Source: Gyromitra esculenta (lineage: Eukaryota > Ascomycota > Pezizomycetes > Pezizales > Discinaceae). From it: a DNA stretch of 64,000 nucleotides. The notes under the pieces are model-generated. The model did not search any database and was not told the DNA's origin. It saw only the letters and a list, made by a program, of their open reading frames with translations. The translations under genes and the position numbers were made by a program. This document shows, piece after piece, positions 47,032 to 59,853 of this stretch. The DNA is taken from contig JBCAML010000009.1 of assembly GCA_038503075.1 (NCBI GenBank), positions 1,860,001 to 1,924,000 of the forward strand. Direction: 5' to 3'. Every line of letters starts with the position of its first letter. The stretch's first letter is position 1.

Positions 47032-49729
47032 TTAAAGAGCATCAAACCTCAGGATTGATCTCGCATAACTGTTCTCGTTTCCAGCTGATGGAACAATGGC
47101 ATTATTGTTAACGTTCACCATTGACACACTCGCGATCGTGTTTAAGTTCAAAATACTAATCCTTGAACTGTTCTCGATAGACGTGATTGCGGTCTGGCAT
47201 GTCTGTCCCGGAATACAATCCTGTCCGTAGTTCTCAAAGAACGAGTATAGACCAGCACCATAACAGACAATATCGGTAGATGATGTGATACGGAGAGCCC
47301 AGGACTTGCGGCAGGTGGCTGTTGTGCAGGATGAGTAGGTTGGGTCGTTGAAGGCGGTGTTGGCGGGGAACGGGACGTTTGCAACAGGGTTGGATTGGTA
47401 GTAACTAAAGTAGACTTAATTAGGAACCGTGTTAGAAAGGTGGAGAAGATAACTTACGGAGTCTCAGTTTGGATCATGGCCATAAAGACGTTCTTTGTGT
47501 TCGAGAACTGGTACTGGTAGAGCACGTTGTGTTCCGCAGCGGTTCCGTACCTTTGATCGAATATTAGATAAGCTTTGAAACGAATAAGTGATGAAAAGAG
47601 ATATCTTACATCCAAACGGGTCCATCGGTAGATTCGGTATAGATACCCCTTCCAGTGTAGATAGAAATCTGACCGAAGTTTGGACCATCAAGAGCATGAT
47701 CGCTAGTCCACGCCCAAATATTTTCAAGATACAGACTCGCAGTCTTCCCGATCCTCAAAAGCATGAATGCACCATAGCAAGCAGCGTTCGGAGTAGTAAC
47801 AGTAACATCAGGGTTCTTCGCACATTGAGCCGCTTCCAATTGAGTATGGCTGGATCCACCAACACGGAAATGGACATCCCACATTCCGTTAACACCTTGC
47901 TGTCCAGAGGGATCACGTGAATTCCACTCAACCAAGATGGCACCAGGTTGAGGCCCACGGGTCTGGAAGAGGAGTTCCGAAATTTCGACATATCCGACAT
48001 CACCAGCGTTACCAACTCTGAAAACTGGAGTGGGGTTGCCAACTTGCTTGAAGGCGCTACCGTCAGCCATGATGACTGGCCATGCTTCACCAGTGATACG
48101 GGTGTTGGTCGGGACGGTGATGGTATTGGAAACAAGATAGACACCACTGTCGAAAAAGATAATTCTGCCTGTGTTGGCGTTGCCGTTGAAGATGGATTGA
48201 AGAGCGGCCGTATCATCAGTAACGCCGTCTCCCTTTGCGCCGAGGGATTTGACAGAGACAAAGCTGGAAACATCGACTTGCTCGTACTGGGGTCTAGAGC
48301 GCTCAAAAAAGGTGTTGGCACCAGTAGTTAAAAGTGTAGCCGGTTTGGCGGACGAGCGGGTCATCGTGCCTTGGATGAAAGTACCGCCAGTGTTAGAGGT
48401 CGTGTACGATTTTCCTTGACCCCAAAGATCGATAGTCAATGTTCCTCCTGCAAGAATGGTTGCACCAGTTGAAGGGTTGGCGACCGCCTTTGGAACGTTG
48501 ACAAGCCTAACATTGTCGAGAATAACAGTGGCACCAGTAGCAGGGGATGATGATGCAGACTTGACAGTGTAAACACCAATGGGAGTGTCTGTGATAGTGG
48601 AGTCGAGAAGGACGACTGATCCAACACCTTGAGCTCCAGATCCACCAGCGCTCACATCAAGACCAACACCACAGCTTGCGATTGTGACGGATTTCAAAGT
48701 CCACTGCCAGTTCCAGTTCATGTAGATGGCAGTCTGGCAGTTGTTGAATTTCAAGTTCCTGGTCATAAACTGCTGGTTTCCGAAGAATGCACCATATCTA
48801 CCACCATTGAAGGTAAGGTCGCTCATGAAACCACCGGAACCGTTGTCCATGAAGATACCTTGGTGCAGATTGCCCGAAGCAGTGGACATTTGGAACGTCA
48901 GGTTGATCAAGGAGGTTGCCTGGGCGACCTGCCAATGAATACCGGTTCCGGCATTGGCAGGCATGGAACGGGTGTCGATAATGAAATTTCGAACAGAGCG
49001 GAAGAAATTGTTCTGGTTCAAACATGTTAATACTAAAAGAGTGCGCGTTTAGTGGTAACAAGTTACTTACCTGATTTGTGTACCAGTTGGCACCACCAGC
49101 CAGATAAGGATCGGAGTCAATCAGAGCGATACCAGAGAAACCAGCGGCACCCTTGATTGTAGGCACGTTCAACGGGTCACCGACAAGCTGCGAGTAGTAC
49201 ATAGCCACGATAGGTTGAGAAATCAAGTAGGTACCAGCGGGGAAATAGACGACAGCAGGAGTGATAGTAGACGAATCACAGCCTTGACCACAACGGGCTC
49301 CATCCTGGATCGCAGCATTAATAGCAGCTGTGTCGTCTGTCACTCCATTACCTGGAATTCGAAAAAGATCGATAGTTAGTAGAGTGGTCTATATGCTATT
49401 AGGCGGCGAGTTCATACCTGTGGCACCGTAGTCTTTCACGTTACGGTAGACCTTGTATGAGCCCGGATTTGCGTTGAAGGCGGCTGTTCCCCGTTTCGTT
49501 ATAGCCTGATACCAAAATTGAGAAGGAGCTCTAGCGCTGATCTCATTGTCATGGCGAGGTAAACTGGCAGATAGTGCGAGAGGAACGATGTACAAGAGCG
49601 CCAGAATGGTTGCCCACTGTCATACCCACACACGATGCTGTTTAGTTTCATATAATCATATATAGACAAGGTTTTTTAAAAGTCATATTATCTTACCACT
49701 GAGCCAAAAGGTTGGACTGAATTCCGCAT
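47032..49729 (-). CDS. GH55 exo-beta-1,3-glucanase, secreted, six exons
   Basis: Exons (minus strand): 49729-49697, 49616-49418, 49351-49071, 49012-47610, 47550-47458, 47404-47032; 793 residues, the usual length for fungal GH55 enzymes. Introns are 53-80 nt, GT-AG. Residues ~12-29 (WATILALLYIVPLALSA), split from the start by intron 1, form the signal peptide. Two right-handed beta-helix modules of the pectate-lyase-3 superfamily follow, each opened by the same signature: KDYGATGNGVTDDTAAI near residue 73 and KSLGAKGDGVTDDTAAL in the second half. Conserved GH55 stretches include GGFMSDLTFNGGRYGAFFGN, WTSDHALDG and NIWAWTSDHA, and a cysteine-rich C-terminal part (CTTATC, CIPGQTC). The enzyme should release glucose from the non-reducing ends of beta-1,3-glucans outside the cell, serving nutrition, wall remodelling or mycoparasitism. 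The sequence alone does not show which. Confidence 0.93.
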
Positions 49730-49881
49730 AGCTGAATCCGTAACGAGAGGATATCTCGTATCGATTGATATCACCGGAGACGATAAACACAGGCAAAGAA
49801 GCTGGAGGTTGGGAGTTGATGAGTGACTTTGCTGATGGAAGGTGGTGATTTCAGGAGAGTTTAAGGAGCGAAATGGCAGAA

Positions 49882-49887
49882 TATATA
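49882..49887 (-). promoter_or_regulatory. TATA box of the GH55 gene
   Basis: TATATA on the minus strand, about 153 bases upstream of the ATG at 49729. Confidence 0.45.
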
Positions 49888-52800
49888 GAAATCAATATCA
49901 ATAGAGCCACGATAAAGAACAGACAACGCCGGAACACCTGGGGGGTATGGAAGCCCGTGCAAGAGCGTGTGCGTGATTAAAGACTAATAGAGAAGGTGCG
50001 AATCCGCTGGAGGTGCTTCAGGCGCATGAGCATATAGTTTGGAAAGTTTAAGCAAACATAATGACTGTAGCGGAAGTGCAAAAGTGCAAATTTAGCCCTA
50101 GGCTAGAACCAGGGTTGAGGTCCTTGTAGGCTGTGGTGAAGAGATTCAGGGCGAAAGTATCGTTTTGGAAGGGGACAAGGTCCAAATGCTATTGTGGCTA
50201 CTTGGAGATTTTCCAGGGAAGCCAGAGGACCAGGGGTGGAGTTTCTTCGCCTGAATCCATATTCATAAAGTTGCCTTATAGCTATCATTCCCGTTCCAAA
50301 CATGAAGCGAGGGACACATGCAGGGTTTAGAGGCAGGAACGGTGGAATGCAGCCATCCCACCACGTTCTCGAGATCTCGGCTGCTTCCCCACAAGTAGCG
50401 TAGTGTTACCGCTTTGCCTCCCGAAAAGCCGTTTTTTCGTGGCACTGTTTGCCGGTTACCCCCAACCCAAGAGCGAAATAATCCGATTAATCGTTTGATT
50501 CCTACTGATTTCTTCCAACAAGAAGATATCGGCAGGCTCTATAACAGATCATGAATGGGTCCAGCCTATTTACCAGTGCCCTTTTCCCTTATACCCGGAC
50601 CATGTCTTCTCACTCGTCCAATTAATCCGCGGCCTGGCTGAAACCAGATTGAGTTGTGCTTGTGCTTGCTGGTGCTGGTACTGCTACTGGTGGCTAACTA
50701 ACTCGGAACTTCCCTACTAATTTCGTGCCTTGGTTCCGGTATGGCGGTTGCTGGTGTACGCAGGCAGGACTCAAATTACAGCCGCATAAACTCTACCGGT
50801 TGATGCTGTTACCTCGTGTTCCTTGGCGTTGCAGCCACCATCCACCCCGGATCGGATGCAAAGCCATTTTAATTCTCGTGAGATTCAAATCACAAGCTAG
50901 TGGGTGTAAGCCACGAGGATCCCCCAACGTGCTCTCCTCTCGTGAGACCCTGCAAAAAAGTCCTGATCTCCGTGCAGCCCAGGCTATCGGAAATGATGGC
51001 ACGGACGAATGGACGAATATGGAGAATTTAAATGTGTCACTCAAGGTTCCCCGCACCTTCGGCGAATCGCAGATCCCTTTCCCCACCCCGCCTGCTAGGA
51101 AACAAACAGAATAGATGGCCAACTGATTCGACTAATACACAACTGACTTGCTTAATTAAAAGGTTTAAGGAATATTGCCCTGGCAGCTGGGCGAGGGGTC
51201 TCGTGGACGTTTAAGCTACCACCTCCTAGTCCGAGAAGTTAATCCTGGTCGTGTTCAGGTACTCTGCATTAGGTACTCTGCAAAGCAAAGAGCATGCAAA
51301 AGTTTTGTTTTGTGGGGCGTGCCCCATAACGCGTATCAATAATTATCCGTTATCCGCATACCCCAGTGAGAGAGAGAGGCGTGACTGCGCATTGAGCCTA
51401 GGTGGCTATACATGTAGCTATAGAGGCGTCAAGAACAAGATCTGGACGGACATTTGCAGTTGCCTATCCTTTGAGAGTGGCGTCTATACCTCCTACCCGC
51501 TTTCAATTATTTAAAACCTATATCTACTAGCAGTTAACTTGAAAACATATTCTAAGTAAAAACTAATTCATAATACAGTCCCCGGTGGCTCTCATGTGCT
51601 ACCCGCCTCAACATATGATGTGCGTCGTGCGACTTGGTAGGAAAGAATGGAAGTTCTAGAGTGATAAAGTATGATCCTACTCCTAGTCCTCTGTGTACCG
51701 GGGGTAAGGACGGTGTATCACCCCAAAGCACTAAGACCAGTTCATCCAAAACTCTGGCGCTATCACACTTCCCTTCTCGGAGTTCGATTGTTTTGTGTGT
51801 TACGCACGCTCAAACTCCCTTGCTATTTCTCGGCAGGTTTAATGGGGTCAAGGGAAGAAAATATCGGACTGGCCTGTTCGCCGGCAAAAAGTTCTCCTCC
51901 ACCGAAGTTGTTATCACCGATTGAAAGTACCCCGACCGTCCCAAAACCATAATTTATGCTTGTACAATATTCGGGGAATACTCGGGGAAATAATCACCCC
52001 TGGACTTGTATGACCTGTTTGGTGTTATGTTATATATATGCATGTACAATCACGGCCCCACATGAAATCATTCAGGTTGGAATACTGAGAAAGCTCTTCA
52101 TGTGTTTGTTGAATAAATCCCTCGCATATAAGCCTGCCGATATCTTATTAGATTAATCGGGAGGAAAAATATCCCTCTGCCAGTTACTGGCAGCGACGGC
52201 CCGATATCCTCGGACATTGAAAGAGGCGGGGAGACGACTAATACCTATTCTCACCGCAATCAAACATCTTGTAGGAGAGAATGTTCACAAGCTCGTGAAT
52301 CGAACCGGCAGTTCTGCAGGTTCGAGTTCTCCGCGTGCTTAAAACTAGCTGTCAAGTTGAAGTCAATGATTCGGAATGGATCTAAAGCCCATTCCCGGTT
52401 TCGTGTAATTAATTTAGTATGGACATACAATCTAAATACCTCACCAAATCAAGCATCATCCTGGACCTGAACTAAGGTTTAAATGCCCAGTCAACTTAAA
52501 TCCCGGGACTTCTAATGCCGTGATGTGAATCTGTTGCACGTTACTAACCGGGGTGATAAGGAACGCGGGTGCTAAAGAACTAAATTGGAAGTTTTGGATG
52601 AGATTGTGTACTGTTTTTGGGTGCTTGAAAGTAATCTTGAATTGTTTATGACCTCACAGCTAGATTCCTAACACAATCTAGTCTTCTCAATCTACGCTCG
52701 TTTTCAAAAACCATAATAAGTTGAAGCGATTATCTTTATTTTACTTACTGTATCGTGGAATTAGCAATAAGAGTTATATCAACAGCTCTATATGCTTCGA

Positions 52801-55800
52801 CGTTGGCAATATCAAACTGCCACAACCTAATATGTGATTTATAACTAGCGTACATTATTTGAATGACTTTTCCTGTTCTTTTCTGGCACAAATGATCTTT
52901 TCCCAAGACTTCGTACGGAAAATAAAGCTCGCTAGTTATGCAGGTCAAGAACGGGATGGTATATTTATTTTAGCGTTTACCAGCTTTAGGCACAGCGGCC
53001 GGCCGGGGGACTGTGGGGGACCAGTGGTATCACCTTGAGTTTATCAATAATCCACGGAGATCTAGATCTGTGTCTGCGCTGAGGGAATTTTGGTTTAGAT
53101 ACTTCAGGCGATGCGGTGAGAAGACAGAGCTCTGCAGAGCCCTTCGAAGCAGAAATCCCGGAAACAAGATCTAGCTGACAGAGGAAAAAACGGAGATTTA
53201 TTGAGACTGAGACTAGTTCGCTGGATCGAGTGGGGTAATTCACGTCATAATGGTGGCTGGAGTCTAGGACAGCGCTCCCAAGTTCATCCCAACACATGTT
53301 AAGCAGAAAGCCGCCGGGGTTAGATTACAAAGCTTAGCTTTCGTTTATTAGTCCCCGCAGCCATCTAGTTGCTTGAATTCGGAGGAATTGGTGCCCCGGA
53401 CTCAAACTCGTACCCCTGGTCTTTTAGCACTTCGGGGCGCCGTTATGGGGCCCCACGCTTTACCCCGGGTGTCACGCACTTTAATTGAATCCCCCACTAT
53501 CGTAGGCAGCAAGTGACATGAGATGAAGTGTAGCAAAACATAAATTAAGGTAGGGAGAGAAATACACCGATAGCATTGAGGGAATTCCTGAAATAGAAGA
53601 TAAAGATACAGCAAATCTCTGTATTCGTTTGTGAGCATTCGAAGGACTGATTCTCATTGTGGATTGTCGATTATCCCTAACCAGGCTTGGCCCAGAGGAT
53701 CGTTCGGGATAACGGCCAGGGCAATATAAAAACCCCTGGAATTTCGGGACGACGTTTAACCCAAGATAGGCGAGGAAAATGCATGAAGTGTATGCGTGTA
53801 GGCTTTAATTTTTACATTTCCTAATTGGCCAGATCTGCACGGCATTTAGACTTGCAGAGTGTACTCGATCCCCAGCAGTTAATATATGTTAGCTTCTTTG
53901 CTGCTTTCTTATTGTGACCAGTCAACCAATCAAGGGTAGTAATAATCAATTGATCAGAGTAATCAAGACCCTACTTTCATATACTTGGTTACAATGGCGG
54001 TAGCCGAAGAAGACAAATTTCCGTAAGGTATGTTCTCGGTACCTGTTTTTCGTTGAATGGTTTTTCCTCTTGATTTCTTGTAAGAATTCGTTTTAGTCTA
54101 CGTATACATTAAGATTCGACAACTAATATCGAAATAACGCAACGGTCACATGCTCATGCGTAGAGCTAGCTAGGAGAAATTGATAACAATAAATGGCTCT
54201 AGGTCTTTAAAGACGTCTCCTCCGAAAACCTTTTACGATCATAGGGCTCTTTAGGCCTTGATTGGGAAACTACTTCCGCCTGACTCGACAACTCCATACT
54301 CCTGAGGCTTTGAGTGACTAGTATAACAGGAGCGTATGTCTCGGTCAAATTATTAACATGTGATCTCACACTCGTGTCGCCGAGTTTCAGAGGGCATGGG
54401 TAGTAGAACTAAGCCAATGCCATCACTATTCAGGGGGTCTGTAGCCTAATAACGACAGATGTGGCGCATTCTCCTTGAAAGGAAAGTCACAAGGTGAGGT
54501 ATTTGAAGTGTAACTAGGGCTATTACTCTGCTAACTATATTTTTTAATGATCTTGTTTCTCAGAAGGGCTGCTTACGAAAGTAGCCTTAAAGATATCTAG
54601 CTAACCACTGCAGCGTACTGTGCAAGACTTATTGCATCACCCCGCAGTGCCCCAGATATGACATTGCGAGGGGTGCATGTGGGGAACGGTGAATGATCCA
54701 CTGCAACAAATGCACTTGCCCGAGTCACGTCCCGATTGTGTTTCGTTGCACGAGGCCAGATTAATTCTTGGCACCCACCAAAATCACATGGAGGTGACAG
54801 CGTGTGCAGGATCGCGATAACTATCCTAGTCGAGCATAGAGCTGACGTTTAGGGAGGCCGGGTAACTTATGGTAATGATGGGTGAGCGACTTTTTGAGCT
54901 CGCTATTTAGATTACCTCTATCAGAAAACTGAACTAGAGCTAGAGAGTTATCAGGATATTGTGCATCTCTCGCGATATGCGCGCAGCTCTGAAAGTATTT
55001 CAGCTGCCTTCTATGACCTTGGGAGCGTTTGGGATTGAGAAAACAGGTCTAGATGTCGTGGGGGAGTTCGATTACTCTACCTTGTATACGTATTGAGGCC
55101 GTATTGCTTCTAGGAAGATATCTCATCGTCCGTGCATTAGCATTAGCTGTGCTATCGGATGTGAGTGATCCGATATTTTCAGGGAATTGGGGGCCGAGAT
55201 ACACGCATCTCCAAGCAATTAGTTGCGGGTTATGGAAAGAGCCATTTATCACCGCATATATGGGAAGGGCTCATTTTGAGGTTAGTATTAATGACGGCGA
55301 CCAAAATAGTTTAGTTATTCCTTGATTCTCGCGGTTATCGTTCTGAAGAGTGGCAAAAATGTGCAATTGTAAGAGGAAAAGGGATATAGCGAGTACTGGA
55401 TCTGATGTCGCCATCTCCTCTTTTTAATATAAATTAGCGCTCTTTACTTCCCCGTGTATCTATCTTTATATTTCCCCTCTTTCCTGGCACTGATCGTTCA
55501 TCTAAGACATGTGGTGCACGTACTGGCGGAAGTTTCCAGGTTTAAGGAGTATTAGTTTGGCTGTGCTCGATCTCTTCCCACGCAAATCCTCATACAAAAC
55601 CCGGTTATACTCTTGAATTTACTTGGATGCGTTCTGAGAAAAGGCTACTTACTGGCTGCGACGAAGAGCTAATCAATAACTAGCCGGAGAGTAGCAACCC
55701 AGAGTGGGCGTGGCGCTGATCCTCACGAACTATATATATATTCCGAGAGAATAATATATCGACTATTCGATATATTACTCGAGCCGGAGGAAATTTTAGA

Positions 55801-57337
55801 TCAATCAGCTGCGGCACGGAGTTTGACAGACGGGCGCATGCTATAAGCTACCCTTTATTGGAGCGCCAACGTTTTTTGTTACTATCTATTTTATTATTAC
55901 ATGGTTCACCTCCCTTACATTACTAAGTGCCTTCCTCTAAACTTATATTTTATTTGAGGCATTGAGATAGAGAACAAGGGAGAACTGCATCTATTGCGTC
56001 TATTAAGACCCCCCATAATACAAAAGATGAGAAATAAACATTGACTAACTTCTGAAAATGTCAAAATCCGGTTTCGAGAATCGCAGACAGGCTGACCTGA
56101 AGGTAGTTAAACCATCCAGAGGCTAGCCAACTGGGTCCCTAGAGGACTCTAATTGATCTAGTTCGAGGTTACATTAAGGCGAAAGTTCGGACCGAATTAA
56201 AGCCCGAACCCAAGCCCAGCTAACGAACTGAGCCTGAGTCAAAGAAAGAGGTTTGAATCAGTCACATTACGATCGCCGCCATCGGATTGCTTAAAGTAGT
56301 CTATCTTAGATTTCAAGTAAACAGTAAATGCAAGTCTACCATACTACAATTGCAACTTATTTGAAGGGTATCATATTCCCCAAAATCCAAAGGTGTACTA
56401 ATTCTTATATGCCAAGCGCTGTGATTTTAACCTTGATGGGAAATGTAGAACAAGATAGTGGCGATCGATGAATACTATACCTCATATTTATTAGTATCAA
56501 AACTATATGTCGTCCGTAATAATCCATGTACCCAGTTTCTTTCGGAATATAGCGCCAAATTTGCGCAAAAGAGCTATCAAGGTTCTAGAGTAAAGATGTT
56601 TTAGTTGAAGACACTTCTTACAAATTACAAAAGTTTCATGCTAAGATTTAGCTCGGGTTTGTATTAGACCTAGACGGAATGCTGCGAATCAGGCGAAATC
56701 TATGGGTTTGTTTAATACCAAAGGAGTACGGAGCAAGGGAGTAGTATCTTAGCATGTGGAGCATCCTCAAACAAAAATTTGGGCCTATTTCGGAATTACT
56801 AGGTTAGGAGACTTACTGATAAGGAGAGACTATGCCCGATTTGGTGTGCGACTAAACGACCCCTGGGCTAGTGATATTAATTCATTTATTAGAAACACTT
56901 ATAAGTGGCCACTTGTCTATCCCTGTACACGCACCTGATATTTCGATGGGATAGGTTAGTCTGGCTTCCCATTCAGGGGTGCTTATAGTAGTGATTTATT
57001 GAGCTGAAAGTGTAGAAGCGTGAGCAAAGGAAGGCCGCCCCCACCTCTCTCTATCCACCCACCCACTACTACTGATCTCACAATAGCTAGGCACACCTAA
57101 CCTTAATCACTTGCCGTAGAGTACAGTTTAATTTAAGGCTCTGGGGTTGCTACACCACCGTTTGGTTGGGGATCTCTCTTGACATGGGTTTTTAGTTCCT
57201 CCGTTGAAAATACTTAGCTGCATCAAGATCTCCTCCCCTGCTGCTTGCGACACATCTCGCGGAGCCAACCCGGCATTTACATCGGACATCAAAGAGAAAA
57301 TTCAGAGCGCCGAGGTATCCGCGCTCCGCTGCTATCT

Positions 57338-57430
57338 ACCAACCTTCCTAGGTTGGCTTATATGTCTGCCCACTATATATGTGAGGTTAGCGGCGTCAGC
57401 TCAGCCTCTCTTGAACGCTGTTTACAATAC
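57338..57430 (+). pseudogene. Possible hAT transposase relic
   Basis: A 31-codon stretch reads TNLPRLAYMSAHYICEVSG followed by VSSASLERCLQY, resembling the hAT dimerisation pattern (YP.LA.MA.DYL..P..SA..ER.FS). Key hydrophobic and ER positions fit, but the match is short, the frame stops at once and no inverted repeats were found around it. It would be from a different hAT lineage than the one at 34.6 kb. This is a suggestion only. Confidence 0.25.
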
Positions 57431-58080
57431 TGATCATTTTCGGCTGGCGTGTCATTGGCATCTCACTATTCTGCTGCCCGTTTACAGAATTCGAGCATGA
57501 GAGGGGAGCGAAATTTAATTTATCACAGCGTCTAAGAGTATCTTCACCATTTCCCAACATTCGTCCTACACCGTCCTGGTATGTAATTTTACCCCCCTCT
57601 TCCAGCTCACGAGAGACTAGCATGCACCCCACCATATAGTATATATGACAGATTCATCACATACAAGCTCTTAGACCTACGCATAGCTGCCACCTGTGAT
57701 GGTTATGGCGCTGTTCACACCGATTACGCAACTTAGAGCAATTTTACTTCTACTGCATCTCACAATACTGCATATCTGCTTCTGTCGAAATCGGAGCGAT
57801 TGAGAATCCTGAATTGCTATAAGCACTCTAACCTTCTTTAAAGACAGTTAGGCATTAATAATGATAATCAGCAATCTTTTCTCGTGGCATGCCCTCTTTC
57901 GTTCGCTCTTTTAGTTCTTTGATAAGCCCCCAATTAGTACTATGATAATAATTTGAGCCAGGTATATATATACTATCTATCGTCGTTCATATTCCAGTAA
58001 CCAAACTTACGTGAGCCCTTAGAGGGTTGTAACCTAATACCCTTACATTCCGCCTTTAGGCTTTGATTTACTGGCACAGG

Positions 58081-58164
58081 CTGCCGTGGGGAATACCGCC
58101 ATAACCTACGGGTTGGATGCGAGAATGAAAAATCTATCTATCTATCTATCTGCCGTGGGGAATA
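58081..58164. repeat. 15-bp direct repeat bracketing an (ATCT)n tract
   Basis: CTGCCGTGGGGAATA occurs at 58081-58095 and again at 58150-58164; the second copy directly follows an (ATCT)5 tract at 58132-58151. It looks like a local duplication with slippage expansion. Confidence 0.8.
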
Positions 58165-59853
58165 TTGTGTCGTGGAGAAATACAGGTGTTTAAGTGAATT
58201 TTGCATCACTTTTTTGTACCCCTAGGTACACGTAGTTTGCGTCGACGTTCAAAAAATAATTTATTTCATACCCTTAGGAGATCTATTCTCTGCACTCATA
58301 CATATATTCAAATAGGCAACTATTAATCATCCTCAGGAACTGTCGCATTGATGCACCTTCGAGGTCCGTGTCCCCATGTACATGTTCTCGAGTACGAGTC
58401 GGCTATATAAACAATGACCGAAGCATCCAGACCGTTTGGTACAGCTTCTCCCTTCTGATCTGAGAACGAGATTTCTATCTGCTTCACGATGGAGTATATC
58501 AAGCACAAACGGATCTTAGCAGCTATTTTAATCTAGCGACTCTTAATATGATAGAATATCTAGCTTTTTTTCTGCAAAAATGTGTTTATTAGCTATAGGT
58601 TATAAACAGCTATCCAGGTGGGGGGACCTTTAACTCTAGATATCATCAGAATAGATGACCATCATCATACTTTCTTGGGGGGTTTTTTTGACACCCTAAA
58701 TAACATACTAAAACCTCGCACTTTTCGTCACACTTTCCGTTTGCGTGTTGAGAAAACGGCTTCGCTGTATCACTTGTGTGCACCCCTAGGTATTTTAAGC
58801 AGAGGATCTAGTACCAAGCTTAGCATCAAGCCAGATCAAGTGACAGTAGTTGCGATCGAATTTTGATATAATTCAGAACGTATTCATGATCTCAAACCCG
58901 AATGCCCTTATATATTCCTATCTAGGATCTTGCCTCCTAAGGACCGTCTATAAATTTTGTAGGACGGCATCTATATTCCGTGGAGTACTTAATTATTCTC
59001 TATGGCCGGACTTAGGTTAGCGAAATACTATGCGAAATACAGTCTCTACTATATATTGTGCTCACGTATTCGCAGAGCTAGTGTCCTCTTCATACCCCTC
59101 GATTTCTTCGTGATGCTCGGTCTCGTATATAGGGTTTAGGATTTCTAGCCCTTTTAATTGACTTAGCTCATTGCAATAACTATATACCATAACGTTTGCT
59201 TAAATGAATTATTATTTTCTGTGGTAGAGAGACCCACTACCAGCCTCTCTAGGTATATTATGGACTTCTACAGGTAGGATTTCCTCACCAAAAAACCATC
59301 TTTTCGGATGGGTAAACTGTTTGAGTAATGTATCTTGGCCCACTTTCCTACCCTGAAGTGCTTCTGATTTTAACGGGAGGCATCCATTTAGCGACTTTTC
59401 AGTTTTTCCATACTATTTTTAGGCTAGATGAGGTGCATAGTAGGGCATATGGTTCAACTAAGAACCAAGTTAAACAAGGCGATAGACCCAAGTCCATAAT
59501 CTCATTATATTCGCATCATTACTTCCTCGTCACAATCAAAGTCACAATAACAAAAATTATCCCAAAACACGTAAAACAAGCCTTATCTTCATCTTCATCT
59601 TAGCGAAGGAAAGGAGAAAACGGAAAACTGAAAGCTAAATCGCCACACCCATCTAAGCACAAGGACAAAAGGAAAACACGAAATTCCCTGTTCCCCATCC
59701 TTTTCACCCCTCTACCTTTCCAGTACCATCTCTGCTGGCATTCACGCTCTTCTTCCCAAACAAAGTAAGTACAACGCGAAGCGACCCACGTTCATTTAAA
59801 TAAGAAATAAACCCATTTTATACAAACTAAACCCTAGAATACACCTTCCCAAT

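Larger units (their letters stand above)
49888..59853. other. 10-kb gene-free, TpA-rich region
   Basis: No supportable gene. The first 2 kb (promoter side of GH55) is more balanced in composition; from about 51.2 kb on, TA steps are frequent and frames are short. A weak match to a hAT dimerisation block lies at 57338-57430. The last ~250 bases are the 3' end of Sec16. No tRNA or rRNA was recognised. Confidence 0.55.

Noticed and set aside
47755..48321. 188-codon frame inside the GH55 gene
   Set aside because: Same strand, shifted frame of the GH55 main exon.
52984..53297. Possible solo LTR (TGTTGGGA start on the minus strand, TGGTATCA nearby)
   Set aside because: No matching CA end, no second copy and no target duplication found.
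53394..53452. tRNA-like block on the minus strand with a B-box-like AGTTTGAGTCC
   Set aside because: No matching A box, and the acceptor and T stems do not pair; at most a degenerate tRNA-derived repeat.
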